Source of the DNA: Methanomassiliicoccaceae archaeon
Lineage (GTDB): Archaea > Thermoplasmatota > Thermoplasmata > Methanomassiliicoccales > Methanomethylophilaceae
Direction: 5' to 3'
DNA: 15,258 nt
Assembly (NCBI GenBank): GCA_031260545.1
Contig: JAIRJQ010000010.1
Coordinates: forward strand, 1 to 15,258
Made by a program: the position numbers and the translations under genes. The stretch's first letter is position 1. Each line of letters begins with the position of its first letter. Below the pieces are notes generated by a model that ran no database searches, was not told the DNA's origin, and worked only from the letters and a program-made list of their open reading frames with translations. Positions 1-6,279 of this stretch are shown here, one piece after another.

Positions 1-866
1 ACTTTCGGTCCCTGGTATCCTACGTGTGTAACGGTGAACGGCGACCATACGAGGTTCCTCTTGAACACTTTGTATGATGTCTCGTGGTTACCGCACATGT
101 GGTAGAATATCTGGGGTCCAGCTCCTCTTCTGAAGCACTGGTCCACATAGTAGCCCATCTTCTTCGCCGAGAACTCTTCAACCTGTTCGTCCGCGAAGAT
201 ATCGTTGTTCGCTAAGACCGATCCTACGATCAGCATTGCAAATCCATACTTATCAGCGAGGCATTCCGCACCGTTGACGGATGTGTTCACATAGTTGTCG
301 ACCAGCTTGTGTGCCATGTCCGTCTCTGTGAACGTCCACATGATGAACTCTTCCACACCGATCAGTTCCGCTGCGGCACCGACAAGGTCGAAACCGTAGG
401 AGATCGGAACGAGTGTGTGCCCCAAGTTCTTCTGAACGTAGTCGTACAGGTTGTAGAACAGCGGAACGGTGTTACCCTTCAACAGCTCCTCTTTGCCGAT
501 CGGAGTCATCTTCTCGACATCTTCGGGTCCGTTGAATATCGGTCCTGTCGGAATTGGCGGCAACGTGTCCTTGTACTCCAAGGTCATGCCCAGATCTCTT
601 ACCCACGGAAGTGAGAAGAACCAGTGCGTAACCGGAAGCAGGTCGAACAGCTCCGATATATATCCAACGCAGTGGATACCCAATTCGGGTTTCTCATAGA
701 AGTCCCTGATCGTGAAACCGCACTGCACGGCAGCGTTCGAGAGGATGATCGGATCCACATCGATTCTGTCATGGAAGTTGTCCACGAAGGGGCTCGCAAA
801 TCTTTTGGCGGCATTGGCGTGCCATCCGCCTAGGTCATTTTTCGGGAATAGTTCTTCGTAGCCCAT
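1..866 (-). CDS. UroD/MtaA-family methyltransferase, C-terminus cut off by the window edge
   Basis: The frame is open from ATG at 866 to the left edge and gives 288 residues, without any in-frame TAG. The fold family is that of uroporphyrinogen decarboxylase and the methylcobamide:coenzyme M methyltransferases MtaA/MtbA/CmuA. The clearest sign is a His-X-Cys motif (H256-M-C258, in YHMCGNH), matching the first two zinc ligands of MtaA-type enzymes; the third ligand (Cys) would lie beyond the edge. Members of this group move a methyl group from a corrinoid protein to a thiol such as coenzyme M in the cytoplasm, which is central to methylotrophic methanogenesis. The substrate cannot be told from this part, and the sequence is not an obvious MtaA or MtbA. 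The gene has its own promoter with a short leader and an AGGGA element before the ATG. A true haem-pathway decarboxylase is less likely because of the zinc motif. Confidence 0.8.
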   Translation of the reverse strand, partial: MGYEELFPKNDLGGWHANAAKRFASPFVDNFHDRIDVDPIILSNAAVQCGFTIRDFYEKPELGIHCVGYISELFDLLPVTHWFFSLPWVRDLGMTLEYKDTLPPIPTGPIFNGPEDVEKMTPIGKEELLKGNTVPLFYNLYDYVQKNLGHTLVPISYGFDLVGAAAELIGVEEFIMWTFTETDMAHKLVDNYVNTSVNGAECLADKYGFAMLIVGSVLANNDIFADEQVEEFSAKKMGYYVDQCFRRGAGPQIFYHMCGNHETSYKVFKRNLVWSPFTVTHVGYQGPK

Positions 867-897
867 ATTTAATCCCTGTAAGACAATGCAAAATACG

Positions 898-911
898 ATA
901 TTTATATATTT
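898..911 (-). promoter_or_regulatory. TATA box of the UroD-family methyltransferase gene
   Basis: On the minus strand the region reads AAAATATATAAATAT, with the TATATAAA core at 901-908 and an A-rich stretch on its upstream side that could act as a BRE. Transcription starting about 25 nt downstream would begin near 876-880, leaving a leader of only about 10-14 nt before ATG 866. This is the strongest TATA box in the left part of the window and suggests a well-expressed gene. Confidence 0.65.
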
Positions 912-923
912 TTATTACGATTT

Positions 924-979
924 TGCAACATTGTTCCATACCATACTATACAGAGGGGTGTTAATGCAACTGTGTTGCA
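924..979. promoter_or_regulatory. Two palindromic putative regulator sites, TGCAAC-N3-GTTGCA
   Basis: Positions 965-979 are a perfect inverted repeat, TGCAAC-TGT-GTTGCA. Positions 924-938 hold a second copy with one changed base, TGCAAC-ATT-GTTCCA. The centres (972 and 931) are 41 bp apart, close to four helical turns, so dimers would sit on the same face of the DNA. Both lie upstream of the TATA box of the methyltransferase gene, a placement that suits an activator or cooperative binding. A lone GTTGCA half-site is at 1005-1010 and a TGCAAA at 887-892. No regulator gene is recognisable in the window. Confidence 0.5.
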
Positions 980-1017
980 ATACCGTTCAATTTTTTTTAC
1001 TTTCGTTGCATTTATGT

Positions 1018-1022
1018 AAAAA
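1018..1022 (-). terminator. U-tract after the ABC-class ATPase gene
   Basis: A run of five A on the plus strand (TTTTT in the minus-strand transcript) begins about 15 nt past the stop codon at 1037-1039. Archaeal termination often needs only such a U-tract. A second, longer run would not serve here, because 991-998 is T on the plus strand. No hairpin was found. Confidence 0.3.
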
Positions 1023-1036
1023 CATTGATAACAACG

Positions 1037-2683
1037 TTAACAGAGCTTCGTCTTTTGTGCGACCACAATTCCGGAATGCCTGTTTATAACCGCAGCTATA
1101 TCAAAGATACGGAACATCGCTCTGTCCGGACCTATATTCACATCTGCGGAATTGATCCTTTTGCGAGAGATGTCCTCAAGCCTTTTCACGAGGTCCCTCA
1201 TGGTCACGGAACCGTCCATCATTTCCTTCGCGTCGATCATTACATCAGCGACGGCCGCCGTTTGGCATATATCTGGGAGCGGCACTGGTAACTTGATGAC
1301 CGTTTCACCGAATTCGATCTTCGATGCCGATAATACTATAGAATTAACTTCATTCCTTCCCTTCGCGGCGCTCATGTTCCTTGACAGCGGTAAACGGTCC
1401 GGCGGCCGCTCTATCGTTTTTGCGGCAGACCTTTTCCTGACGGCCGCATCGGATACGATGTGCTTCGAGACGACGATCACAGTATCTGCGGCGCCGACGA
1501 GGTCGCCGTGCCTGCATGCGATGATCGCGGAAATATCGGAACCGCGTATCCACTCGGTTATGGGGATGATCGTTTCGTCACCTTTGGGTATCATTTTACT
1601 TACGGTCGCGTCCCTGTACAGAAGGCTGTGGTTAACGGACATATCATCTATCAGCAGTAACCTGCATCCGATCTCCATCGCCTCCGCGGCCGATATCGCG
1701 GACGACAACGCATCGTCCGCATTGTCCGTTGATATTGATGCGGTATTTCTGGACGGATCGGATATGAACAGCGAAGCGTCAACGTTCCTTACCGATCGCC
1801 CCTCGTCCCTGGATACGACGGCCGCATCGTTCACTGTTATAACCAATTCTCTCCCGTCCCCGGGTATGTGATCGTGAACGCCTGATGCGATAGCGTCTAT
1901 CAATGTCGACTTCCCCTGGTATGTTGCACCTATGATCGCCGTCAGTCCCTCCGGTATGCCCATTCCCCTGACAGCCTCTCCGTCAGCCGTTTCGAAGGTC
2001 ACTCTGAGGCCGACGGGCGAGGCGAACGGTACTGCATCCGACATCGGTGCAAGGCCGTCCGCTCTTCTCGGTAATATGGAACCGTCGGCTATGAACGCCA
2101 CCAATCCTTTTTCTCTGAGCAATGAACGTATGTTGCGCGAAGTTATCAGTGTGTTAAGATGGTTGTATAACTTCGATCGTTTGTATGAACTGAAAAATAA
2201 TGATGCTTTTGTGATCTCCGCGAGATCCTCGGTCAGCATCTTTACCGCCGAACGTCCGGCCGCATTCCTGCCGGCCGCAGGAAGCGACGCTTTGAACCTT
2301 ACTTCTATGAATTTTTCTGTCATGACAACGCAGCTTCGTTCCAATATCTCCTGACCCGGTCTAGGTATTGATATCATGCCGCCGTGCTCCCCTGCGGAGT
2401 TGCCTTTGGCGAACATCCTGCAGGATTCCCAGAACCTCCTTGCTATGAGGTCTCTCAGCGCCGTCTCCTTTACGGAAGTGTCATGCGTATCGTCCGGAAA
2501 ACCCGATCTGGTGAATGAGATGCGTACCCTCATCTCTGAATACGATGAGGGTTCGTTCTGTATCTTGTCTGCATATAACGTAATATCGTCGAGCTCGTAG
2601 AATTGTGCCAGCTCCTTATATTTATTATAAGGTTTCCCGTCAGCGGACTGAAGGGATTTAACAAGCTGATCCTTTGATGCCAT
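1037..2683 (-). CDS. ABC-class ATPase (PF09818 / COG3044 type) with degenerate catalytic motifs
   Basis: The 548-residue protein matches the soluble ABC-class ATPase family PF09818, a stand-alone family of unknown role that is not linked to a permease. Family landmarks in order: an N-terminal domain (about 1-200) with the KAYRDL-like region at 70-90; Walker A GATYQGKST at 252-260; the HIPGDGRE segment at 272-279; EGRSV at 295-299; and a Walker B-like LLLIDDM at 342-348. Relative to the family pattern as I remember it, the signature segment (normally SGSTSQAA) reads DDALSSAI at about 323-330. The LIDEDTSATNFMIRD block reads LIDDMSVNHSLLYRD, so the expected catalytic Glu is Asp. It may be a slow or altered ATPase. 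It starts at ATG with GGAGTGAT just upstream, 5 nt after the stop of the DUF296 gene, and is the last gene of a three-gene operon. Confidence 0.75.
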   Translation of the reverse strand: MASKDQLVKSLQSADGKPYNKYKELAQFYELDDITLYADKIQNEPSSYSEMRVRISFTRSGFPDDTHDTSVKETALRDLIARRFWESCRMFAKGNSAGEHGGMISIPRPGQEILERSCVVMTEKFIEVRFKASLPAAGRNAAGRSAVKMLTEDLAEITKASLFFSSYKRSKLYNHLNTLITSRNIRSLLREKGLVAFIADGSILPRRADGLAPMSDAVPFASPVGLRVTFETADGEAVRGMGIPEGLTAIIGATYQGKSTLIDAIASGVHDHIPGDGRELVITVNDAAVVSRDEGRSVRNVDASLFISDPSRNTASISTDNADDALSSAISAAEAMEIGCRLLLIDDMSVNHSLLYRDATVSKMIPKGDETIIPITEWIRGSDISAIIACRHGDLVGAADTVIVVSKHIVSDAAVRKRSAAKTIERPPDRLPLSRNMSAAKGRNEVNSIVLSASKIEFGETVIKLPVPLPDICQTAAVADVMIDAKEMMDGSVTMRDLVKRLEDISRKRINSADVNIGPDRAMFRIFDIAAVINRHSGIVVAQKTKLC

Positions 2684-2688
2684 TCATA

Positions 2689-3141
2689 TCACTCCGCGTC
2701 CGGCACGAGCAGTTCGAATCCCGAATCTCTGTCAATGAGCCTCTTCGCCTTGCAGCCGGATAATTCTGTGATCACGACTTCCATCACAAGCCACACTTTT
2801 ATCCCCGCTCTTGCACACCCTGTTACTGCTTTCCCTTCTCGGCCGCATGAACAGTGCATATGCATTATCGGTCTGCCGGCGGCGTTCGGGAATATCGTTC
2901 CTGTGCCCGTTAATTCATGAGGAGCGTCCAGTTCATAGGACAGCGGAACAACGGGCGATGATACGGGCACCCGCGGACCCACTATCAGTCTTGACCCTTT
3001 ATCTGCTCCCCCGACCGCGATCACTGTCGCTGCGCTTATTTTGTTAACGGAGGCGAATGATTCCACCGTCTCGTGAAGTATCTCTCCTTCCTCAAGTCTC
3101 AGAATAAAAACACGCCCTTCGGAACACTCGGAATATCGCAT
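2689..3141 (-). CDS. PPC/DUF296-domain protein
   Basis: The 150-residue protein fits the PPC domain (DUF296, PF03479) over its whole length. It shows the conserved central AVGGADKG (42-49), an HxH motif at H94/H96 (MHMHCSCG), and the following G-rich strand. In this family three His residues usually bind a metal, and single-domain archaeal and bacterial members form trimers; plant relatives are AT-hook DNA-binding proteins. The actual role of the prokaryotic proteins is not established, so a DNA-binding function should not be assumed. Two Cys (C97, C99) next to the HxH could add metal ligands. ATG start with AGAGG a few bases upstream. It lies 15 nt downstream of the small basic protein gene and 5 nt upstream of the ATPase gene, so it is co-transcribed with both. 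Confidence 0.8.
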   Translation of the reverse strand: MRYSECSEGRVFILRLEEGEILHETVESFASVNKISAATVIAVGGADKGSRLIVGPRVPVSSPVVPLSYELDAPHELTGTGTIFPNAAGRPIMHMHCSCGREGKAVTGCARAGIKVWLVMEVVITELSGCKAKRLIDRDSGFELLVPDAE

Positions 3142-3156
3142 ACGCGCCTCTGAAAA

Positions 3157-3492
3157 TTAACGAAATTTGCTGTACCTGTCCATCAGTCTGCAGATGCGGT
3201 CGTATTCCTCTTTAGTTAACGCACCGGACTCGATGAACGTTTTTGCGTATTCCTTTGCTTCCCTTGTCGATACTCTGGATGCCTTTGCGACGATCGATGC
3301 TAAAAATGATGATGCTATCGATGCATCCATGGATGTTGCGGCCAATATCTCATTCATGTCATACTTGAACGGCGCCATTCTGTTCGTGTTGAGCATTGAT
3401 TGCTTCTTTGACGATTCTCTGCGTTTAACCTTCACTTTCTTCTGAGCGGATCCGGGTACGTTCGGAGAGGAATTTTTGTATGTTACAGCCAA
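3157..3492 (-). CDS. Small basic protein of unknown function, TTG start
   Basis: I do not recognise this 111-residue protein. Residues 1-32 are polar and rich in Lys, Ser and Arg (KKVKVKRRESSKKQ) and are probably disordered. Residues 45-111 look helical, with an Ala/Ser-rich hydrophobic helix (DASIASSFLASIVAKA) and a charged C-terminal helical pair (SREAKEYAKT, EEYDRICRLMDRY). The basic tail suggests binding to nucleic acid or a ribosome, but this is inference. The start codon is TTG (3490-3492), supported by a GGAG at 3501-3504 eight bases upstream; the next in-frame ATG is 32 codons later and would remove the basic tail. It is the first gene of the operon with the DUF296 and ATPase genes. 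Confidence 0.65.
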   Translation of the reverse strand: MAVTYKNSSPNVPGSAQKKVKVKRRESSKKQSMLNTNRMAPFKYDMNEILAATSMDASIASSFLASIVAKASRVSTREAKEYAKTFIESGALTKEEYDRICRLMDRYSKFR

Positions 3493-3524
3493 ACTTATTA
3501 CTCCAGCTGATTCGAATCGTACAA

Positions 3525-3536
3525 TGATACTTAAAG
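3525..3536 (-). promoter_or_regulatory. TATA-like box of the three-gene operon 3492-1037
   Basis: On the minus strand the segment reads CTACTTTAAGTA. The TTTAAGTA part resembles an archaeal box A and lies about 35-40 bp ahead of the TTG start at 3492, predicting a leader of about 10-15 nt that contains the GGAG ribosome site. Confidence 0.45.
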
Positions 3537-3574
3537 TAGTTGGTCAGGATGCGTACAAAAATTTATAGAAAATG

Positions 3575-3612
3575 AAAAAAATGAGAAAGGTGAGTATGGA
3601 TCATCCATACTC
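3575..3612 (-). terminator. Hairpin plus U-tract terminator of the DUF5654 gene
   Basis: Positions 3592-3612 form a perfect inverted repeat, GAGTATGG-ATCAT-CCATACTC (8-bp stem, 5-nt loop; the whole 21 bp is symmetric). Reading the minus strand, it begins 9 nt after the stop codon at 3622 and is followed by a U7 run at 3575-3581. This separates the DUF5654 gene from the operon downstream. Confidence 0.65.
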
Positions 3613-3621
3613 TTTATAGGA

Positions 3622-3888
3622 TCATTTCTTCGCTGCTTCCTCTGCTTCGTATGCCTCTTTCAACTTTCCGAGTGACCTCGATATGATGATGATGCATATC
3701 ACCGCTATGATCGTGATGATTATCGCATACACGAACAAAGGTAGCAATGCATTGCCCGTTGTGCCGAAGACCTCGTCGATCAGAGCTTTGATCGCGGTGT
3801 TCCACGCCAGAGCGGCTATCATACCGAAGGCTGCCGTCATGAGCGTGGCGAACGTCTCTACAAGTTGCAACTTGAACGATTTAGCCAT
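3622..3888 (-). CDS. DUF5654 family small membrane protein
   Basis: The 88-residue protein has two predicted membrane helices (about 12-30 and 48-70) and a short charged C-terminal tail (LKEAYEAEEAAKK). The first half, ETFATLMTAAFGMIAALAWNT, is typical of DUF5654, a family common in archaeal genomes with no known function. Both the start and tail face the same side if both helices span the membrane. ATG start with GAGG at 3897-3900, eight bases upstream. It has its own promoter and terminator and so is monocistronic. It is transcribed divergently from the glycosylase gene. Confidence 0.75.
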   Translation of the reverse strand: MAKSFKLQLVETFATLMTAAFGMIAALAWNTAIKALIDEVFGTTGNALLPLFVYAIIITIIAVICIIIISRSLGKLKEAYEAEEAAKK

Positions 3889-3925
3889 ATTGTAAACCTC
3901 AACGCCGTCATAACGTTCTTTGTTT

Positions 3926-3936
3926 ACATATTTAAC
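3926..3936 (-). promoter_or_regulatory. TATA box of the DUF5654 gene
   Basis: On the minus strand the segment reads TTAAATATGTA, about 40 bp ahead of ATG 3888. A start about 25 nt downstream would give a leader of about 15 nt that includes the GAGG ribosome site at 3897-3900. Confidence 0.5.
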
Positions 3937-3992
3937 GCTGTTTTTTTAATTATCGGGTACGAAACAGAGGATCGTGCTTCCATCTGTGACCG

Positions 3993-4003
3993 AATTTAAT
4001 TAT
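3993..4003 (+). promoter_or_regulatory. TATA box of the glycosylase gene
   Basis: The segment AATTTAATTAT ends about 32 bp ahead of the favoured ATG at 4036. Transcription would begin around 4022-4025, just at or before the AGAGG ribosome site at 4023-4027. This argues against the upstream TTG at 4006 as a start, because it would lie ahead of the transcript. Confidence 0.5.
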
Positions 4004-4035
4004 CATTGCGACCATTATGTGACAGAGGCATGATC

Positions 4036-4623
4036 ATGAGCGAGAAGAAAAGATGTCCTTGGCCGACTGATATTCCGATATATCTGGAATATCATGACAA
4101 CGAATGGGGACGGCCTGAATATGACGACAACAAACTTTTTGAGATGCTTATCCTGGAAGGTATGCAGGCGGGGCTTTCGTGGATCACCGTACTGAAAAAA
4201 AGAGAGGCGTTCAGGGAAGCGTTCGATAACTTTGATCCGAAGAAGGTTGCGCTGTACGATGATGAAAAGATCGAAGAACTAATGCTCAATGAAAAGATAA
4301 TAAGGAACCGTATGAAGATCAATGCGGCCGTTCAGAACGCTAGGGCCTTTTTGAAAATTATCGAAAAACATGGCAGTTTTAGTAAAATGATATGGGAATA
4401 TGTGAGCAATGAACCGATAACAGGTCATTGGAAAAGAATTGAGGATGCGCCGACGACCACTCTTATCTCTGACAGGATAAGTAAGGACCTGAAAAAGTTA
4501 GGTTTTAATTTCGTCGGTTCCACTATAATCTATTCATTCATGCAGGCCGTCGGCATGGTCAATGACCATCTGAAGGATTGTTTCGTCTGTGAGGAACTGG
4601 ATCTGAGAGAAAAACAACATTAG
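4036..4623 (+). CDS. tag: DNA-3-methyladenine glycosylase I
   Basis: The 195-residue protein matches E. coli Tag closely along its full length. Tag removes 3-methyladenine from alkylated DNA and so begins base excision repair. The zinc ligands are all present: C7 (RCPW), H20 (YHDNEWG), and the His and Cys of NDHLKDC near the C-terminus. The catalytic-pocket Glu is E41 in LEGMQAGLSWITVLKKRE, and the C-terminal VGSTIIYSFMQAVGMVNDH block is also conserved. I chose ATG 4036 (MSEKKRCPW) because AGAGG at 4023-4027 is well spaced and the E. coli protein starts just before the first zinc Cys; ATG 4030 and TTG 4006 are in frame but less likely. The stop codon is TAG, the only one among the complete genes here. 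The GNAT gene converges on it, leaving 5 bp between stops. Confidence 0.93.
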   Translation: MSEKKRCPWPTDIPIYLEYHDNEWGRPEYDDNKLFEMLILEGMQAGLSWITVLKKREAFREAFDNFDPKKVALYDDEKIEELMLNEKIIRNRMKINAAVQNARAFLKIIEKHGSFSKMIWEYVSNEPITGHWKRIEDAPTTTLISDRISKDLKKLGFNFVGSTIIYSFMQAVGMVNDHLKDCFVCEELDLREKQH

Positions 4624-4628
4624 AATCG

Positions 4629-5237
4629 TTATACGCCGGTCTCCCTGAGCATGCACCAGAATTCAAGCCCGTGCCCGGTGATCGTGCCCGTGTGTATTAA
4701 CTTGAAACCAAACCGCTCATAATAATCCACATTATTTTTGTCATGGGTCTCGAGATAGATGGGTACATTTTTTGTGTCCGCCTTATCAATTATAATTTTC
4801 ATCAGCGCACTGCCGACACCTTTGCGCTGAGTTCCCGGATCTACTACAAGTCCCCAAAGATAATAGTGCTCGCGCCCGTTCATCTGTCTCTCGTGTGTAT
4901 CGGCGACAAATTTTTCACATTCATTGCTTAATTTATAATTGCGGTATCCCATGACCAGAGGGGTCATCAGAAAACCGCTTTTGATGTATTCATTGGTGGT
5001 AAGTCTGGTATGACCTGGAGGCAGCATGAACAGTGCGCCTGTGATATCCGGCGTAACAAAGGCCTCGCCGTACCGTATGGCGCTGTTCAGGACGTTCTTC
5101 ATATACCACGTCAGGCGCCGTTTGCGTTTTTTCGGGTCCGGAAAATAACGGACCATCATCGGATAATTGAAAAAGGCTGCCGCCAATAACTCCGCAGCCT
5201 TTTTCGTATGTTCCGCTTCAAGTTTTATGATGTCCAT
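4629..5237 (-). CDS. GNAT family N-acetyltransferase
   Basis: The 202-residue protein carries a GNAT fold, which transfers an acyl group from acyl-CoA to an amine. The acetyl-CoA-binding motif A is at about 127-146 (LWGLVVDPGTQRKGVGSAL, with the Q/RxxGxG loop QRKGVG at 137-142). Motif B follows at about 161-180 (YLETHDKNNVDYYERFGFKL). The N-terminal half, with NYPMMVRYFPDPKKRKRR, resembles the common bacterial and archaeal group of stand-alone GNAT proteins whose substrate is not known. ATG start at 5237; no strong ribosome site is visible. A TATA-like AGAATATTATC lies at about 5270-5280. The gene is monocistronic and converges with the glycosylase gene. Confidence 0.85.
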   Translation of the reverse strand: MDIIKLEAEHTKKAAELLAAAFFNYPMMVRYFPDPKKRKRRLTWYMKNVLNSAIRYGEAFVTPDITGALFMLPPGHTRLTTNEYIKSGFLMTPLVMGYRNYKLSNECEKFVADTHERQMNGREHYYLWGLVVDPGTQRKGVGSALMKIIIDKADTKNVPIYLETHDKNNVDYYERFGFKLIHTGTITGHGLEFWCMLRETGV

Positions 5238-5338
5238 GACCGTTTACACATCATAAGGTACGGCCGCCGATAATATTCTTTTGACCCCGACGTCCGCCGG
5301 ACGGATAAGTATTGATCTTTGAGCTGGCTTTAAATAGC

Positions 5339-5443
5339 TGGTGCGGGGGAGGGGATTCGAACCCCCGAACTCCTACGAGACAGAATTTCTTCCTCGGAAG
5401 GAGTCTTAAGTCCTGCGCCTTTGGCCAACTCGGCAACCCCCGC
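5339..5443 (-). tRNA. tRNA-Leu (anticodon UAA) with an 18-nt intron and encoded CCA
   Basis: On the minus strand GCGGGGG (5443-5437) pairs with CCCCCGC (5349-5343), followed by discriminator A (5342) and encoded CCA (5341-5339). The T arm is GGGGG-TTCGAAT-CCCCT. The D arm pairs GCC with GGC. A normal anticodon stem fails unless an intron is removed: CAGGA then pairs with TTCTG (5385-5381), leaving the loop CTTAAG+A with anticodon TAA at 5408-5406. The intron is 5404-5387, at the standard archaeal position between nucleotides 37 and 38. The long variable arm (CTC-GTAG-GAG) marks a class II tRNA, and A73 fits leucine. Without the intron the mature tRNA, including CCA, is 87 nt, as expected. A TATA box lies at 5469-5478. 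Confidence 0.93.
5387..5404 (-). other. tRNA intron, 18 nt
   Basis: The minus-strand intron reads ACTCCTTCCGAGGAAGAA. It can fold with CTC pairing to GAG around a CTTCC loop, while its GAAG can pair with the exon's CTT(A), giving a relaxed bulge-helix-bulge motif in which one of four central pairs is A·G. This is the structure cut by archaeal tRNA splicing endonuclease. The intron ends are inferred from restoring the anticodon stem. Confidence 0.75.
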
Positions 5444-5468
5444 GCGCAATCCGCGATAATTACGTTTG

Positions 5469-5478
5469 TTATTAAATG
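5469..5478 (-). promoter_or_regulatory. TATA box of tRNA-Leu
   Basis: On the minus strand the segment reads CATTTAATAA, centred about 30 bp ahead of the first tRNA base at 5443. This is the usual archaeal spacing for a transcript that starts at or a few bases before the tRNA. Confidence 0.55.
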
Positions 5479-5494
5479 CTTGCCCTGTGATATG

Positions 5495-5516
5495 AAAAAT
5501 AAGGGAATTGTAAAAA
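5495..5516 (-). terminator. Double U-tract after cassette A
   Basis: Past the stop codon at 5520-5522 the minus strand reads AAACTTTTTACAATTCCC and then TTTTT again at 5499-5495. The segment attgtaaaaagttt (5507-5520, plus strand) recurs exactly after cassette B at 9421-9434, so the terminator was duplicated along with the genes. Confidence 0.5.
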
Positions 5517-5519
5517 GTT

Positions 5520-6275
5520 TCACTTGATCTTCTGCGGCCTCGCGAAGTATACCATCAGTCCTATACAGGCGACCGCCACTATCAGAAATACAAATCCGAA
5601 CGCTCCGGCGGACGGCGGCTCATCATACTCTATGGTGAAGGTCGCGAATGCAAATGCACTGCTGTTGCCCGAGTATACATTCAGAGATCCTGTCTCCCTG
5701 ACCGTGAAAGTGGTCGTCTCCCACGCTTTCAGCTTCGGATCACTGTTGTAACCTCCGGTACGGAAGTACAGGTCGGTGTCGGAATACAGTGTTACCTTGA
5801 CATTCTGACCCGAATACATCTGGAACCCTCCTACTGAGTCGGACTCCTCCCACAGGTCCCCTGCAGATAAGACATGAGTATACTCCGCATAATTCGATGT
5901 TACTTTCAATTTGTGGGGGGCATCATATGCTATCACATACAGGTATATCACGTCGCCGTATGCATATGAATTACTCGATGGTATCGATGACGGCCCTCCC
6001 TTGGCTGCATCTCTGAATGCGTCTATGAATGCGGTCTCATCATTATAGTAAAAACAGTTGTACGGATATCGAGGATAATTGCTATAATCTGCGGGATAGA
6101 TTGAAAAACTGAGATAGGTGTCAGGTTTGACCGGCACTTCCAGTCTGTATATGTCCGGCAGCTGTGCGTTTATGTATGTTTCCTTGACGTGCGCTGCGCT
6201 TGCATTAGGTGCCAGCATACAGAAAGCGGATGTCGCTATGAGAGTTAGCGCCAACATAATTGCTATCTTTTTCAT
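5520..6275 (-). CDS. Secreted protein with C-terminal membrane anchor, cassette A
   Basis: I do not recognise a known family for this 251-residue protein. It starts with a Sec-type signal peptide (1-27: MKK, a hydrophobic stretch, then ASA before AHVKETY). The mature part is Tyr-, Ser- and Thr-rich and probably beta-structured. It ends with PPSAGAFG, one membrane helix (about 226-245) and the basic tail ARPQKIK, so nearly the whole protein faces outwards. The paralogue at 9433-10197 shares both ends and the block DLWEESDSVGGFQMYSGQNVKV, while other parts differ strongly. ATG 6275 is preferred over the upstream ATG-like start at 6332 because it gives a clean signal peptide and has AGGAG 11-15 bases ahead. 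It lies 4 nt after the permease gene and is surely co-transcribed, so it is a candidate outer partner or client of that transporter. Confidence 0.8.
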   Translation of the reverse strand: MKKIAIMLALTLIATSAFCMLAPNASAAHVKETYINAQLPDIYRLEVPVKPDTYLSFSIYPADYSNYPRYPYNCFYYNDETAFIDAFRDAAKGGPSSIPSSNSYAYGDVIYLYVIAYDAPHKLKVTSNYAEYTHVLSAGDLWEESDSVGGFQMYSGQNVKVTLYSDTDLYFRTGGYNSDPKLKAWETTTFTVRETGSLNVYSGNSSAFAFATFTIEYDEPPSAGAFGFVFLIVAVACIGLMVYFARPQKIK

Positions 6276-6279
6276 TATA

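Noticed and set aside
1152..1871. Long open frame on the plus strand (239 codons)
   Set aside because: It is antisense to the ABC-class ATPase gene, which has family motifs and a ribosome site; the Ser/Ile-rich product matches nothing and is a shadow of codon bias.
3861..3874. CAAGTTGCAACTTG, a 14-bp perfect palindrome containing the GTTGCA and TGCAAC elements
   Set aside because: It lies inside the DUF5654 coding region (codons for KLQLV) and lacks the 3-bp spacer of the sites at 924-979, so it is probably chance.
4006..4035. Upstream TTG start for the glycosylase gene
   Set aside because: It lies ahead of the predicted transcript start and the ribosome site, and adds residues not seen in the family.
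5251..5523. Open frames across the tRNA-Leu region on both strands
   Set aside because: They run through the tRNA and its promoter and have no ribosome site or recognisable protein pattern.
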